From Deltaproteobacteria bacterium (GTDB taxonomy: Bacteria; JADJOY01): a DNA stretch of 64,000 bases. The position numbers were made by a program, and so were the translations under genes. This document shows positions 49,027-58,593 of this stretch, piece after piece. Position 1 is the stretch's first letter, and every line of letters starts with the position of its first letter. The notes under the pieces are model-generated. The model was not told the origin of the DNA. It saw only the letters and a list, made by a program, of their open reading frames with translations, and searched no databases. The stretch covers positions 124,001 through 188,000 of the forward strand of contig JADJOY010000021.1 of the NCBI GenBank assembly GCA_016713535.1, given 5' to 3'.

Positions 49027-50003
49027 GGGTCGCTCGTGGATTCGAGGGCGAGCGCCAAGAGCGCGTCGCGGTTGTTGAGGTCGGGGTTCTCGATCACCTG
49101 CGCGAGGAGCCGCTTGAGCGTGATGCCGAGCTGCGGTCCCTCGGCGACGCCCGCTTCCATGAGGTCGTGGCCGTTCACCGCCAGGTCCCGTAGCCCGAAC
49201 GGCTCCTTGCGCTCGAGCTCGCCGCGCACCCGCTTGCGGAACGTGATGATCGCTCCGATCCGGTCCGGGCGCGCGCCGCCGCGCTTGTCGGCGATCCGGA
49301 GGTCGAGGAGCTTGTAGGTCATCTCGGGGCCACCGAGCTTCCGCGCGAAGCGCCGGATGGCCTTCTCCGAGAGCTCGATGTCGAGGTCGAACATGTGGTG
49401 GCGCACCAGCCGCGAGACGCGATCCGCGCTGATGTTGGCGCGCGCCGCGCCGTAGCTCTTGAGGCGCTTGCGGGTGAGGCGCTCACCCACGAACTGGTGG
49501 CCGTGGAAGGTGATGCGCCCGGTCGTCAGGTCGACGCCCTTGGTGTGCGGCTTGCCGACGTCGTGGAAGAGCGCCGCGAGCATGAGCTCCATGTCGCCCG
49601 GGGTGATCAGCGCCGAGTCGGCGCGTGCGGCATCCACGACACGCATGGTGTGCTCGAACGCGTCGCAGCCATGCGACTTGGCGGGCTGCTCGATGCCCAC
49701 CATCCCCACCAGCTCGGGCGCGACCTCGTGCAGGACGCCGCGCTCGAGGAGACCGCGCAACGCCTCCGACGGGCGCGGCTGCGACAGCACGCGACGCAGG
49801 TCGTCGAAGAAGGTGGCGCCCGCGCGCGGGTCGATCTTGGGAGTGCGCACCCGCTCCGGCGCCGCCACCTCGGCCGCTCGCGTCTCGCTTGCGGCGCCGG
49901 GCGTGTGCGCGCCGTCGCACGGGCCCCCGTGCGGCGGGTGAGGGGCGTGCTCGGCGGCGGGCGGAGCCTCGCTCGCGGCTGGCGCGGACGGATCGGGACG
50001 CAT
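49014..50003 (-). CDS. HD-domain protein related to the tail of CCA-adding enzyme
   Basis: 329 aa from the ATG at 50003. A Pro/Ala-rich leader of about 55 residues leads to LRRVLSQPRPSEALRGLLERGVL, EHTMRVVDAA, the HD motif LFHDVGKP, HGHQFVGERLTRKRLKSYG and VRHHMF. This order matches the C-terminal half of class II CCA-adding/poly(A) polymerase-like proteins (helical body plus HD phosphohydrolase), but the nucleotidyltransferase head is absent. It probably acts as a metal-dependent phosphohydrolase on nucleotides or tRNA ends. The metal ligands (H, HD, and a later H/D) are present. Overlaps the FG-GAP gene by 13 bases. Confidence 0.78.
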   Translation of the reverse strand: MRPDPSAPAASEAPPAAEHAPHPPHGGPCDGAHTPGAASETRAAEVAAPERVRTPKIDPRAGATFFDDLRRVLSQPRPSEALRGLLERGVLHEVAPELVGMVGIEQPAKSHGCDAFEHTMRVVDAARADSALITPGDMELMLAALFHDVGKPHTKGVDLTTGRITFHGHQFVGERLTRKRLKSYGAARANISADRVSRLVRHHMFDLDIELSEKAIRRFARKLGGPEMTYKLLDLRIADKRGGARPDRIGAIITFRKRVRGELERKEPFGLRDLAVNGHDLMEAGVAEGPQLGITLKRLLAQVIENPDLNNRDALLALALESTSDPCCE

Positions 50004-50264
50004 CGGGCTCCTGCGATGCCTGGGCGGTTCGGGATCGAGCCGGAGAACGGAGTGGATCGGGAACCGGCAGCGGCGCCGCGGGTTCCTCGCCGGCGCTCCC
50101 GGTCTCGACGCGACCGCCGCAGGCAACGGCGCGGATTGGCTCGTGTTGTCGACGGGTTGTCGGACGGTTCGAGCGAGGGTATAGCATCGCCGTCGGGCAC
50201 GTCCAGGGAGCCTGCCGGTTCCCCCCGCCAGCCCTGGACCCGCGCCGGCCGCCTCACTCTCCTC

Positions 50265-51248
50265 GTGTCGCGCGATCCGAGCTCGAGCCGCGCCCTCCCA
50301 AGCTTGCGCCACGCGGCGCCGTGGCTCGGCGTGGTCGCGACGCTGCTCGGCGTGCTGGCCATGAGCGCGCGCGGCTACGCGCTGTCGCGCTGGGCGCAAG
50401 GACACGGGCTCGGCTGGCTGGTGTCGTGGACGATCCCCGCGGCGATGGCGCTGGTGGCGCTGCGCTACGGCCAGATCTACGAGCACCTCGGGGTCGCGGC
50501 GGCGGTGGCCAAGCCGTGGGTGGTGGTGGGCATGGTCGCCGAGGCGTGCGTGGTGCTGCTGGGCGACAGCGAGATCGAGCACTTCCACGTGCTCACCTTC
50601 GGACTGCTCGGGTTCGCGCTGGTGTGGGCGCTCGTGCCTCGCTACGGCTTCCGGCACGGCGGCGCGCTGGTGCTGCTCGTCGGGACCGCGCTCGGGCTCG
50701 CCGACGAGATGTTCCAGGGCTTCCTGCCCGATCGCGTGTACGACGGTCGTGACGTGACGATGAACGCGCTCGCGGTGGCCGCGGCGCTCGCCTTCAGTTG
50801 CCCGTTCGCGCCCCGCCTCGGCCGGCCGCCGCTCACCGTGCCGCGCGGCGTGTGGGTCGCGAGCGCGGTGCTCGCGAGCGTGGTGGCGACGAGCCTGGCG
50901 CTCGGCGCGCGTCCGCACCTCGGTCGCAAGGAGCTGATCGGGTCGTGGCAGAGCCCGGGCGAGTGCGGCGCGCTCGAGGTGCTCACGTTCCGTCGCGACG
51001 GGCGGGTGCTCTGGCAGGCGGGTGACGGGAAGGCGAGCGAAGGTGTGTGGTCACTCGACGCCAACGCCTTCGAGGCGATCCTCTCGGTCGACGCCAAGGC
51101 GTCACGGGCCGGCTCGCCGCTCGCGTCGGGTGCGTGCTCGTTCGCGCGCGCGGTGCCGGAGCGCGGCGAGATCGCGGTCTCGTCGAGCTCGCTCGCGTTG
51201 CCGCGGGGCGGGCGGGCGTGGACGCGCCACGTCGAACCGCCGCGCTGA
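50265..51248 (+). CDS. VanZ-like membrane protein with C-terminal soluble domain
   Basis: 327 aa from the GTG at 50265. About seven hydrophobic segments; the VanZ/teicoplanin-resistance signature is seen in LGLADEMFQGFLPDRVYDGRD and VTMNALAVAAAL, where Asp, Glu, Gln and Arg are family-conserved. After the last helix (about residue 220) comes a soluble domain of about 100 residues (ELIGSWQSPG, LTFRRDGRVLWQAGDG) of a lipocalin/META-like type. VanZ-like proteins occur widely and most are unrelated to antibiotic resistance. Divergent from the HD gene. Confidence 0.75.
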   Translation: MSRDPSSSRALPSLRHAAPWLGVVATLLGVLAMSARGYALSRWAQGHGLGWLVSWTIPAAMALVALRYGQIYEHLGVAAAVAKPWVVVGMVAEACVVLLGDSEIEHFHVLTFGLLGFALVWALVPRYGFRHGGALVLLVGTALGLADEMFQGFLPDRVYDGRDVTMNALAVAAALAFSCPFAPRLGRPPLTVPRGVWVASAVLASVVATSLALGARPHLGRKELIGSWQSPGECGALEVLTFRRDGRVLWQAGDGKASEGVWSLDANAFEAILSVDAKASRAGSPLASGACSFARAVPERGEIAVSSSSLALPRGGRAWTRHVEPPR

Positions 51249-51315
51249 GGCGACGGCCCGACCGGAGTCGGGCCCTCCGCAGGGAACCGGAGTCGGAGCG
51301 CGGGTGGGCGCCGCG

Positions 51316-51711
51316 CTACGACGCCGCCGCGTCCCTGGCGGTCCGGACCTCGTCGACGACCTTGCGGATGTCGGCGATCGAGAACGGCTTGGGGATGAAC
51401 TTGTAGGCGCCGTTGCGGAGCGCGTCCTCGCGCAGGTTCTGCGCCTCCTTGCCGAAGCCCGAGACCATCACCACCGGCAGCCTGGGATGCCGAGCGTGGA
51501 TCTCGCGGAACGCGTCGACGCCGTTTTGCACCGGCATCATGATGTCCATGAAGACCAGGTCGAAGTCACGCTCCTCCACCTGGAGGACCGCGTCGCGACC
51601 GTTGGTCGCCATGGTCACGTCGCACTGCTGGTCGTTGAGGATGAACCGCATGAGCTCGCGGATCGTTTCCTCGTCATCCGCCACCAACACGCGGAGTTGA
51701 GCACGCGACAT
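51316..51711 (-). CDS. Single-domain CheY-like response regulator
   Basis: 131 aa containing only a receiver domain: acidic pair Asp12/Asp13 (VADDEE), phospho-acceptor Asp56 (FMDIMMP), the conserved Ser of VMVSGF and Lys of FIPKPF. No output domain, so it signals by protein contact. It could be a partner of the CheA at 20.3 kb, but it is encoded 29 kb away, next to tRNA-Ala, so this is only a possibility. Confidence 0.93.
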   Translation of the reverse strand: MSRAQLRVLVADDEETIRELMRFILNDQQCDVTMATNGRDAVLQVEERDFDLVFMDIMMPVQNGVDAFREIHARHPRLPVVMVSGFGKEAQNLREDALRNGAYKFIPKPFSIADIRKVVDEVRTARDAAAS

Positions 51712-51830
51712 GCGAGGGGTTCCGGAAGGGCGCGAGCGCGGATTCGTGCCCGCGCCCGATCGGGGCTACCCTAGCACACGGTCCGGCGCGCGACGCGCCA
51801 GGCGGAGGGCGCGATCGACTCGCGGCCCTC

Positions 51831-51860
51831 TTGCCCGTCTCGCCGGCGCTTCGCTATGTT
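51831..51860 (+). promoter_or_regulatory. Predicted promoter of tRNA-Ala
   Basis: TTGCCC (51831-51836), 18-base spacer, TATGTT (51855-51860), about 40 bases before the tRNA. Confidence 0.45.
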
Positions 51861-51901
51861 TCGCCGCTCGCTCGCTTCCCGAGTCGTGTGCGAGCGGACG
51901 C

Positions 51902-51976
51902 GGGGCCGTAGCTCAACTGGGAGAGCGCCTGACTGGCAGTCAGGAGGTAGAGGGTTCGACTCCTTCGGCTCCACCA
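51902..51976 (+). tRNA. tRNA-Ala (anticodon GGC)
   Basis: Acceptor GGGGCCG / CGGCTCC, D-arm GCTCAACTGGGAGAGC, anticodon stem CCTGA / TCAGG with loop CTGGCAG (anticodon GGC), T-arm with GGTTCGACTCC, and encoded CCA. The G3-U70 wobble pair used by alanyl-tRNA synthetase is present. Confidence 0.95.
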
Positions 51977-52018
51977 CGGTGTCGCTTTCGCGGTGGACGC
52001 ACCGCCTTCGCGTCTCTC

Positions 52019-52576
52019 ATGACGTCTCCTCACGTGGCGGTTCGGCTCGCGCGCCTGGCGGTGCTGATCGTGGGCATCGGACTCGGCGGCGTGCTCGAGG
52101 TGTGGGCGATGGGCGCGCGTGACGGAGCGTCGTCCGCGCTCACGGTGCGCGCGGTCGCGGCCGGTGGTCACGCGAGCGTCGCGAGCGGGCCCACGGCCTG
52201 GCTCGCGCGCTCCGCGGGCGAGCTCGAGCGCACCACGGCGTCGCGCTTGCCGGGCTTCGTGATGCCGTCCGAGCCCACCCAGCCGGCGATCGACTGGAGC
52301 CGCGAGGTGGTCGTGGGCGTGGCGTCGGGCGAGCGTCCGACCGGCGGCTACTCGATCGAGATCGTGTCGGCCGCGCGCCACGGCCGCACGCTCGAGGTCA
52401 CGGTGCGCGAGAAGCGGCCCGACCCCGGGACGATGACCATCCAGGTGCTCACCACTCCGTGGGCGCTCGCCGCGGTCGCGGTGGATGGAGAGGTCGACCA
52501 GGTGATCGTCCGCGACGAGAAGGGCCGCGAGCTCAGGCCGTCCGAGCCCACCCGCGGCGGCCCCGCCGTCCGCTAG
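52019..52576 (+). CDS. PrcB-like C-terminal domain protein
   Basis: 185 aa from the ATG at 52019. One N-terminal hydrophobic segment (LARLAVLIVGIGLGGVLEVWA) suggests a signal anchor or signal peptide. The C-terminal half resembles the PrcB_C fold: EVVVGVASGERPTGGYSIEIVS, LEVTVREKRPDPG, and a closing strand. PrcB was described as a subunit of a spirochaete protease complex; most homologues have unknown roles. Its TAG stop (52574-52576) lies inside the left inverted repeat of the MITE-like element, so the last residues may have been altered by the insertion. Confidence 0.7.
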   Translation: MTSPHVAVRLARLAVLIVGIGLGGVLEVWAMGARDGASSALTVRAVAAGGHASVASGPTAWLARSAGELERTTASRLPGFVMPSEPTQPAIDWSREVVVGVASGERPTGGYSIEIVSAARHGRTLEVTVREKRPDPGTMTIQVLTTPWALAAVAVDGEVDQVIVRDEKGRELRPSEPTRGGPAVR

Positions 52577-52756
52577 CCCGGGTTATTCATGAAAGTTCGT
52601 AGCGAGGCCGCCAAGCGTCGAGCAGATTCGGGCGAACGCAGGATTTTTGGCCGCAGGCGTACTCAACAGTACGTCGAGGACCGGAAATCCGAGTACGCCC
52701 GAAGATGCCGGCGATCGGCGGCCGCAGTAGAAGGCTTCATGAATAATCCGGGCTAG
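52573..52756. mobile_element. MITE-like element with 21-bp terminal inverted repeats and CTAG flanks
   Basis: The left end, CTAGCCCGGGTTATTCATGAA (52573-52593), and the reverse complement of the right end (52736-52756) match at 20 of 21 positions. CTAG at both outer edges could be a 4-bp target duplication, giving a 176-bp core (52577-52752). An internal inverted repeat GGCGTACTC / GAGTACGCC lies in the right half. The core is lower in GC than its surroundings and encodes no protein, as expected for a non-autonomous element. Confidence 0.75.
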
Positions 52757-52789
52757 GAGCCCGTTGCGCGCCGTACGCGCGACGGGCTC
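52757..52789. terminator. Strong hairpin directly after the MITE-like element
   Basis: GAGCCCGTTGCGCG (52757-52770) pairs with CGCGCGACGGGCTC (52776-52789), fourteen pairs with one G-T wobble and a five-base loop. No T-run; it may have been the original terminator of the PrcB-like gene, displaced by the insertion. Confidence 0.5.
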
Positions 52790-53107
52790 CCATATGCAAC
52801 GTCACGATTCGTAGCGACCGGTCTCGGCGTCCCATCGGCTTCGGCGGCGACGAAGCGCCGCCCTCCAGCCCGTTCGGCGCAAGGGCGATCCAAATCGTGG
52901 TGGCCCATTTAGCGCGACCCACCGTCCCGCGGGAGCGCGCGAGCACCAGGCGGTTCGTGGAGCGTCGGTGCTCCGTCACCGCCCCGCCGATCGAGCGCCG
53001 CCGGTGCGGAGCGAGAGGTCGCACAGGCGTAGGCCGTTGGGAGGGGCGCGCGTCGCGCGCCCGGCGATACGGGCGGGCGCGAGCGCCGCCGAGCTCGCCG
53101 ATCCCTG
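52790..53107. other. Intergenic region before lipA
   Basis: No gene is supported. The stretch runs from the hairpin to the 3' end of the minus-strand lipA gene. It contains short GC-rich inverted repeats only. Confidence 0.5.
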
Positions 53108-53989
53108 CTACAGCCTCGACGCGAGCTCGTCCGCCTTGTAGGAGCTGCGCACCAGCGGCGCGGACGCGACCTCCTCGAAGCCCAGCGCGCGCGCCAGGCA
53201 CCCCAGCTCCTCGAACACCGCGGGCTCCCAGAAGTGCTGCACCGGCAGGTGCTGGCGGGATGGCCGCAGGTACTGGCCGAGGGTGAGCACGCGGCAGCCG
53301 TGGTCGCGCAGGTCGCGGAGCGCCTGACGCACCTCGTCCAGGTCCTCGCCCAGCCCGAGCATGAGGCTCGACTTGGTGAGCATGCCGCGCTTCGCCGCGT
53401 GCGCGATCGCCCCCAGCGAGCGCTCGTAGCTCGCCTGCGGGCGCACCGTGCGCTGGAGCCGCGCCACGGTCTCGAGGTTGTGCGCGAGCACGTCGGGGCG
53501 CGCCTCGATCACCACGTCGAGGTGCTCGGCGCGCGCGTGGAAGTCCGGGATCAGCACCTCGATCCCCATCGAAGGCGCCGCCGCGCGCAGCGCGCGGATG
53601 GTGGCGGCCCAGTGCGCGGCGCCGCCGTCGGGCAGGTCGTCGCGGTCGACGCTGGTGAGCACCGCGTAGGTCAGGTCGAGCCCGGCGAGCAGCTCGGCGA
53701 CGTGGCGCGGCTCGTCGGGGTCGAGGGGCGCCGGCCGGCCGGTCGCGACGTCGCAGAAGCCGCACGAGCGCGTGCACACGTTGCCGCCGATCATCACGGT
53801 GAGCGTGCGGCGGTTCCAGCACTCGCCGATGTTCGGGCACGAGGCGCTCTCGCACACCGTGTGCAGGCCGAGCTCGCGGACCCGCGCCTTGAGGTCGTGG
53901 TGCCCGGGACCGGAGGCCGGCCGCACGCGCACCCACTCGGGCAGGCGCCGCGGCGGTGGCTCGGTGCCGAGCGAGACGCGGTGGCTCAC
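53108..53989 (-). CDS. lipA: Lipoyl synthase LipA
   Basis: 293 aa from the GTG at 53989, which overlaps the lipB stop (GTGA). Inserts two sulfurs into octanoyl groups on lipoyl domains. Both iron-sulfur sites are visible: the auxiliary cluster CESASCPNIGEC (C-x4-C-x5-C), and the radical-SAM CTRSCGFC. The C-terminal RSSYKADE includes the Ser that ligates the auxiliary cluster. An extended open frame upstream overlaps lipB and is not coding. Confidence 0.97.
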   Translation of the reverse strand: MSHRVSLGTEPPPRRLPEWVRVRPASGPGHHDLKARVRELGLHTVCESASCPNIGECWNRRTLTVMIGGNVCTRSCGFCDVATGRPAPLDPDEPRHVAELLAGLDLTYAVLTSVDRDDLPDGGAAHWAATIRALRAAAPSMGIEVLIPDFHARAEHLDVVIEARPDVLAHNLETVARLQRTVRPQASYERSLGAIAHAAKRGMLTKSSLMLGLGEDLDEVRQALRDLRDHGCRVLTLGQYLRPSRQHLPVQHFWEPAVFEELGCLARALGFEEVASAPLVRSSYKADELASRL

Positions 53990-54690
53990 GAGCGCGCCTC
54001 CACCCGGCGGTCCGGGAAGACCTCGCACCAGCGGCGCGCCACCAGCCCGCGCACGTGCTCGAGGCTCGCGTCGACTCCCTCGAGCCGGGTGCTGGTCATC
54101 CGCACGTCCGCGAGGCCACAGGGGTGCATGAGCGCGAACGGGGTCAGGTCGTTCTCGACGTTGAGCGCGAAGCCGTGGAGCGACACGCCGTCGGTGATGC
54201 GCACGCCGATCGAGGCGATCTTGCGATCGCTCGTCCACACCCCCACGCGCCCCGGGATCGCGCACGCCTCGAGGCCGAGGTCCGCGAGGACCCGCACCAG
54301 CACCGCCTCCAGCGCGTGCACGTAGGTGGCGGGGAAGAGCCGGCGCTCGGCGAGGGACACGATGCCGTAGCCCACGAGCTGCCCGGGGCCGTGATACGTG
54401 ATCTTGCCGCCGCGGTCGGTGGGGACGACCTCGATTCGACCCAACGTGGGGTGGTCGAGCGGCCCGTCGCCGCGCAGGAACTCGGCGCCGCCGGTGCGCC
54501 CCAGCGTCACCACGGGCGGGTGCTCGAGGAGCAGCAGCGTGTCGCCGCGCTGGCCCGCGACGCGCTCGGCGTGGAGGGAACGCTGGAGCTCCCACGCGTC
54601 GCGATAGGGGATCGAGCCGAGCATCACCACGGGCTCGTCCGGCGCGATGGGCGCGGACGGCGGAGCGATCGAGGCAGGTTCGGAGGACAT
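53986..54690 (-). CDS. lipB: Octanoyltransferase LipB
   Basis: 234 aa from the ATG at 54690. Moves octanoate from acyl carrier protein to lipoyl domains, the step before LipA. Conserved features: LLLEHPPVVTLGRTG, GGKITYHGPGQLVGY, the catalytic Lys in DRKIASIGVRI and the catalytic Cys in HPCGL. Overlaps lipA by four bases, giving the complete de novo lipoate pathway in one operon. Divergent from the hydrolase gene at 54770. Confidence 0.96.
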   Translation of the reverse strand: MSSEPASIAPPSAPIAPDEPVVMLGSIPYRDAWELQRSLHAERVAGQRGDTLLLLEHPPVVTLGRTGGAEFLRGDGPLDHPTLGRIEVVPTDRGGKITYHGPGQLVGYGIVSLAERRLFPATYVHALEAVLVRVLADLGLEACAIPGRVGVWTSDRKIASIGVRITDGVSLHGFALNVENDLTPFALMHPCGLADVRMTSTRLEGVDASLEHVRGLVARRWCEVFPDRRVEARS

Positions 54691-54769
54691 GGAGCGTTGG
54701 CGGCGTGTGTCGACCTTGCGTAGTGTACGCAATGGCGTCCCCACGTGGGGCTCGCCCCCGCGCCCCGCC

Positions 54770-55693
54770 ATGAGCTTGCCCACCGATCCCGCCGCCACGA
54801 GCGCGCCGTCCGTGCCACCCGAGAGCGCGTGGCAGCGCTTCGCCAAGACCGTCACCGTCCTGCGCGGAGCGGGCAAGGCGCCGCTCCTCGAGCCCACCGA
54901 TCCGGGGCTGCTCTTCCGCACCACCCGCGACGCGCGCGGGCGTCCGTTCGAGCTGCGCATGGACGTCTACCGGGTGCCGGCGGGGCAGGCGAGCGACGGC
55001 ACCAACTGTCTGCTGATCCACGGCGGCTCGTTCGTCCTCGGCGATCGCGCCATGACGGCGTGCCGCTTCCTCGCCACCCGGCTGGTCGGCGAGGGCATCA
55101 CGGTGGCGTCCGCCGACTACCGGCTCACGCAGCAGAACGGGACCTTCCCGCGGCCGGTGCGGGACGTGAAGGCGGCGCTCGCGTACTGGGTGGAGAACGC
55201 CGAGCGCTTCGGCGCCGACCCGGCCAAGGTCACGCTGGTCGGCATCTCGGCCGGCGGGGCACTCTCGCTGCTCGCCCTCGGCTGGGCGGACGATCACCCG
55301 CTGCTCGCGGTTCCGGGCGGCCGTCCGCTCGCGACGCCGGGTGTGCGGCAGATGGCGTCGGTCTACGCGGTCAGCGAGTTCAGCTCGTTCACCCGCGGGA
55401 TCACGCCGTGGCTGCGGCGGTGGGTCACGGGGACGTCGGATCCCGAGCGCTGGCGTGCGATGGCGCCCACGACGTCGTGCGGGTTCGACGCGCCGCTGCT
55501 GCAGATCCACGGCGACGCGGACACCGTGGTGCCGGTCGAGCAGACGCACCGCATGGACGCCGCGCGCCGCGCCCTCGGCAAGCACGTCGAGACCCACATC
55601 TACCCGGGCGTGGCGCACGCGTTCTTCTCGTACCCGGGCTGCGAGGCCGCCGAGCGCGGCTGGTCCGACCTGATCCGCTTCGTCCGCTCCTGA
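54770..55693 (+). CDS. Alpha/beta-hydrolase of the esterase/lipase (DLH/BD-FAE-like) type
   Basis: 307 aa from the ATG at 54770. The oxyanion-hole motif HGGSF, the nucleophile elbow GISAG, an acid in HGDADTVVPVEQ and a histidine in GVAHAF form a full Ser-Asp-His triad in the HSL-like order. No signal peptide, so cytosolic. Substrate is an ester or peptide of unknown nature. Stands alone between lipB (divergent) and comEC. Confidence 0.85.
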   Translation: MSLPTDPAATSAPSVPPESAWQRFAKTVTVLRGAGKAPLLEPTDPGLLFRTTRDARGRPFELRMDVYRVPAGQASDGTNCLLIHGGSFVLGDRAMTACRFLATRLVGEGITVASADYRLTQQNGTFPRPVRDVKAALAYWVENAERFGADPAKVTLVGISAGGALSLLALGWADDHPLLAVPGGRPLATPGVRQMASVYAVSEFSSFTRGITPWLRRWVTGTSDPERWRAMAPTTSCGFDAPLLQIHGDADTVVPVEQTHRMDAARRALGKHVETHIYPGVAHAFFSYPGCEAAERGWSDLIRFVRS

Positions 55694-55950
55694 GGCGGCC
55701 CGCCGGAGGCGGGCCCTCCGAGGGTGGCGGCGCATCGGATCGGTCGAGAGCGTGCGCACCGGCTCGCCGGCAGACCGGGCACCGAGCGGCTGGAGCGCGG
55801 CCGCTCCGTCGGCCGCCAGCGCCTCGGACCGCGAATGCGCGGGCGCGGTGGCGCGCCCGTGCGGGCGCACCGGGTGTGATCGTGCCGCGCGATCCCGTCG
55901 TGCTTCCGCATCGTCGCGCGCGGCGCGCAGCTTGCTCCCTCGCACCCGCC

Positions 55951-58465
55951 ATGGGCGTCGCGAGAGAGGTGCCGCGGGCGTCCCCGGCGCGCGCGTCCGC
56001 GACGCGCTGGGCACTGCCCGCCGCCGCGCTCGCGTTCGGCGCCGGGCTGGTCGGCGGCGAGGCGCTGCACCCGCGGGCCGTGGTGCTCGCGGCGCTCGCA
56101 GCGAGCGTCGCGGCATGCACCTGGCGCGCCCGCGAAGACCGCTCCCGCGTCGGCGCGCTGCTCGCGGGCTTCGCGATCGTCGGCCTCGCGCGCGGCGGCG
56201 CGCTGCCGCGGGAAGGGGACGTCGAGCGCGCGGTCGCGCGCTGGCTCGATCGCGACGTGGTGGTGGTCGGCCGCGAGGTCACGCTCCCCGATGGCGCGAT
56301 CGACGAGAGCCGCTTCACCCTCGACCTGGAGGCCGTGCGCGACGAGCACGGGTGGAGCCCTGTTCGCGCGTGCGTCCGCGTGGTCGCGGCGGTGCCGCCC
56401 GCGGCGCTGCGTGGCTCGCGTCGCGTCGCGCTGCGCGGGCGGCTCAGGCCGATCCGCGACAGCGGGAACCCGGGCGAGTCGCCGCGGGCGGCCGCTCTCC
56501 ACCGCGCCGGGATTGCCGCCACGCTCACCGCGCGTGACGCCGCGTGGATCGTGCCGCTCGGGCCGGCGCATCCCGGCGAGAGCGAGTCGCTCGCCGACCG
56601 TGTGTGGCGCTGGCGCGTGGCGACGGCCGCGCTCCTCGAGGCGAGTGTCCCCGCCCCCCACGCCGCGGTGCTCGAGGCGCTGCTGATCGGTCTCACCGGC
56701 GGCGTCCCGCCCGCGCTCGCCGAGGTGTTCGTGCGCACCGGGACCGCGCACGTGCTGGCGGTGAGCGGCCTCAACGTGGCGCTGGTGGTGATGGCGAGCT
56801 ACTGGCCGGCGCGCTGGCTGCTGGGTGCCTCGCGGCGGCTCGCGGAGCACGGCCACGCGGCAGCGCTCGCCGCCGCCGTGGCGTTCGCGGCGGCGCTCGC
56901 CTACGTGCTGCTCGCCGGCGCGGAGGCGCCGGTGGTCCGCTCGGTCGTGGCGAGCGGCTGCGCGCTCGCGGCCACGTGGCTCGGCCGCCCCGGCGCCGCG
57001 CTCGCGAGCCTCGCGCTCGCATTCCTCGGCATCACCGCGCTCGCGCCCGAGTCGCTGTGGTCGGTGTCCTTCCAGCTCTCGTTCCTCGCCACCGCGGGGC
57101 TGGTGCTCGCCGGCGACCGCTTCGGCCCCGGCGCCCGCGCGGGGCCGGGCAGCGACTGGGTGGCGCGTCTCGCGCGTGGCGCCCTCGAGACCACCGCGGC
57201 GACCGTGGTCGCGACCTGGGTGACGCTGCCGCTGACGGCGAGCGTGTTCGGGCGCTGGACCGCCCGGGCTCGTCGCCAACCCGCTTGCCGTGCCGCCTTT
57301 CGCCACCGCCGCGGTGCCGATCGGGCTCGCGGGCGTGGTGTGCGCGGCGGTCGCACCGCCGCTCGCGCCGTGGGTTTTCCAGCTCGCCGAGGCGCCGGTG
57401 GCGGCGGGCCTCGGCGTGCTCGACGGCATCGCCACCTGGCACGGTCTCGACGGAACCGTGCCGCGCGCGCCCGCGCTCGTCGCCGTGCTCGCCACCGCGC
57501 TCGCTGTGGCGGCGCTGGTGGTTCCGGCGCGCCGGCACGCCCGGCTCGCGGCAGCCGCGGCGGTGGCGGTGATGCTCGGCGCCGGACTCGCGCCTCGCAT
57601 CCGCGCACACCTGCGCACGGCGCCCGAGGTGACGTTCCTGGCGGTCGGCCACGGCGACGCCGCGGTGGTCTCGCTGCCCCGCGCGCGCACCTGGCTGGTC
57701 GACGCCGGTCCGGGGCTCGAGGCGCGCCGCGGTGGCGCGCCCTCGGTGGTGGTGCCGGCGCTCGGGGCGCTCGGTGCGACCCGCGTCGACGTGCTGGTCG
57801 CGAGCCACCTCCAGCTCGATCACGTCGGCGGGCTCGGCGCGCTCCTCGAGCGCTTCGACGTCGGCGAGATCTGGCTGCCCGCGGGGGTGCCGTGCCCGAG
57901 CTGGCTCACCCGCGACCTCGAGCGCGCCGCCCGGCGCGGCACCGCGCTCGTCGAGCTGAGTGCCGCGACCGCGCCGTTCGAGCGCGACGGGTTCGCCGTG
58001 GAGGTGCTGCATCCGCCGCGGGATCCCGCCGGCCTCACCGCGAACGACGCCTCGCTGGTGCTGCGGCTACGCACTCCAGGCGGCAGCGTGCTCTTCGCGG
58101 GTGACGTCGAGCGCGAGGGTGAGCGCCTGCTGGTGGCCGCGGCCCGCGATGCCCGAGCGGACGTCCTCAAGGTGCCGCACCACGGCTCGGCCACGTCGTC
58201 GAGCTTCGCGCTCCTGCGCGCGGTGGCGCCGCGGATCGCGGTGGTGAGCGCCCCTCGCGGCTCGCTCCGTCACCCGTCGAGCGAGGTGGTCGCGCGCCTC
58301 ACGGCGCTCGGGGCGCGGGTCCTCGACACCGGGCGGGACGGCGCGGTCACGGTGCGGCTCGCGCCGCCCACGCCGGCGGTGATCCGCCCGAGCCAGTCGT
58401 GCGCCGCCGTGAAACCCGCGAGCGAGGCCCTCGGCGCCACCGCGGCTGCTTCGGTGCCGCGTTGA
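55951..58465 (+). CDS. comEC: ComEC/Rec2-family DNA-uptake channel (frameshift near 57265)
   Basis: About 838 aa from the ATG at 55951 when one shift near 57265 (FGRWTA should continue to PGLVANPLAVPPF) is repaired. An N-terminal OB-like domain, the competence membrane domain (LLIGLTGG, GTAHVLAVSGLNVALV, FQLSFLATAGLVL) and a C-terminal metallo-beta-lactamase-like domain (FLAVGHGDAAVV, SHLQLDHVGG, VPHHGS) are in the normal order. ComEC translocates single-stranded DNA across the inner membrane in natural transformation; the C-terminal domain may degrade the other strand. The break falls in a C/G run and is probably a sequence error. Confidence 0.9.
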
Positions 58466-58593
58466 CGAAACCCTCGAGCCTTAGCTAGGGTGCGCCGCTT
58501 ACGATCCCGGAAACGATTGGGAATCGTTCGATAAAACCAGCGTTTTCGATCTTCCGCCGCGCCAGGCTCGAGTGGCCGCGGCCACCGGTTGCC

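Noticed and set aside
53990-56116. Long minus-strand extension upstream of lipA giving a 1,002-codon frame
   Set aside because: It covers lipB in another frame and the hydrolase gene antisense; the added residues are low-complexity Arg/Pro/Ala and lipA has a proper GTG start at 53989.
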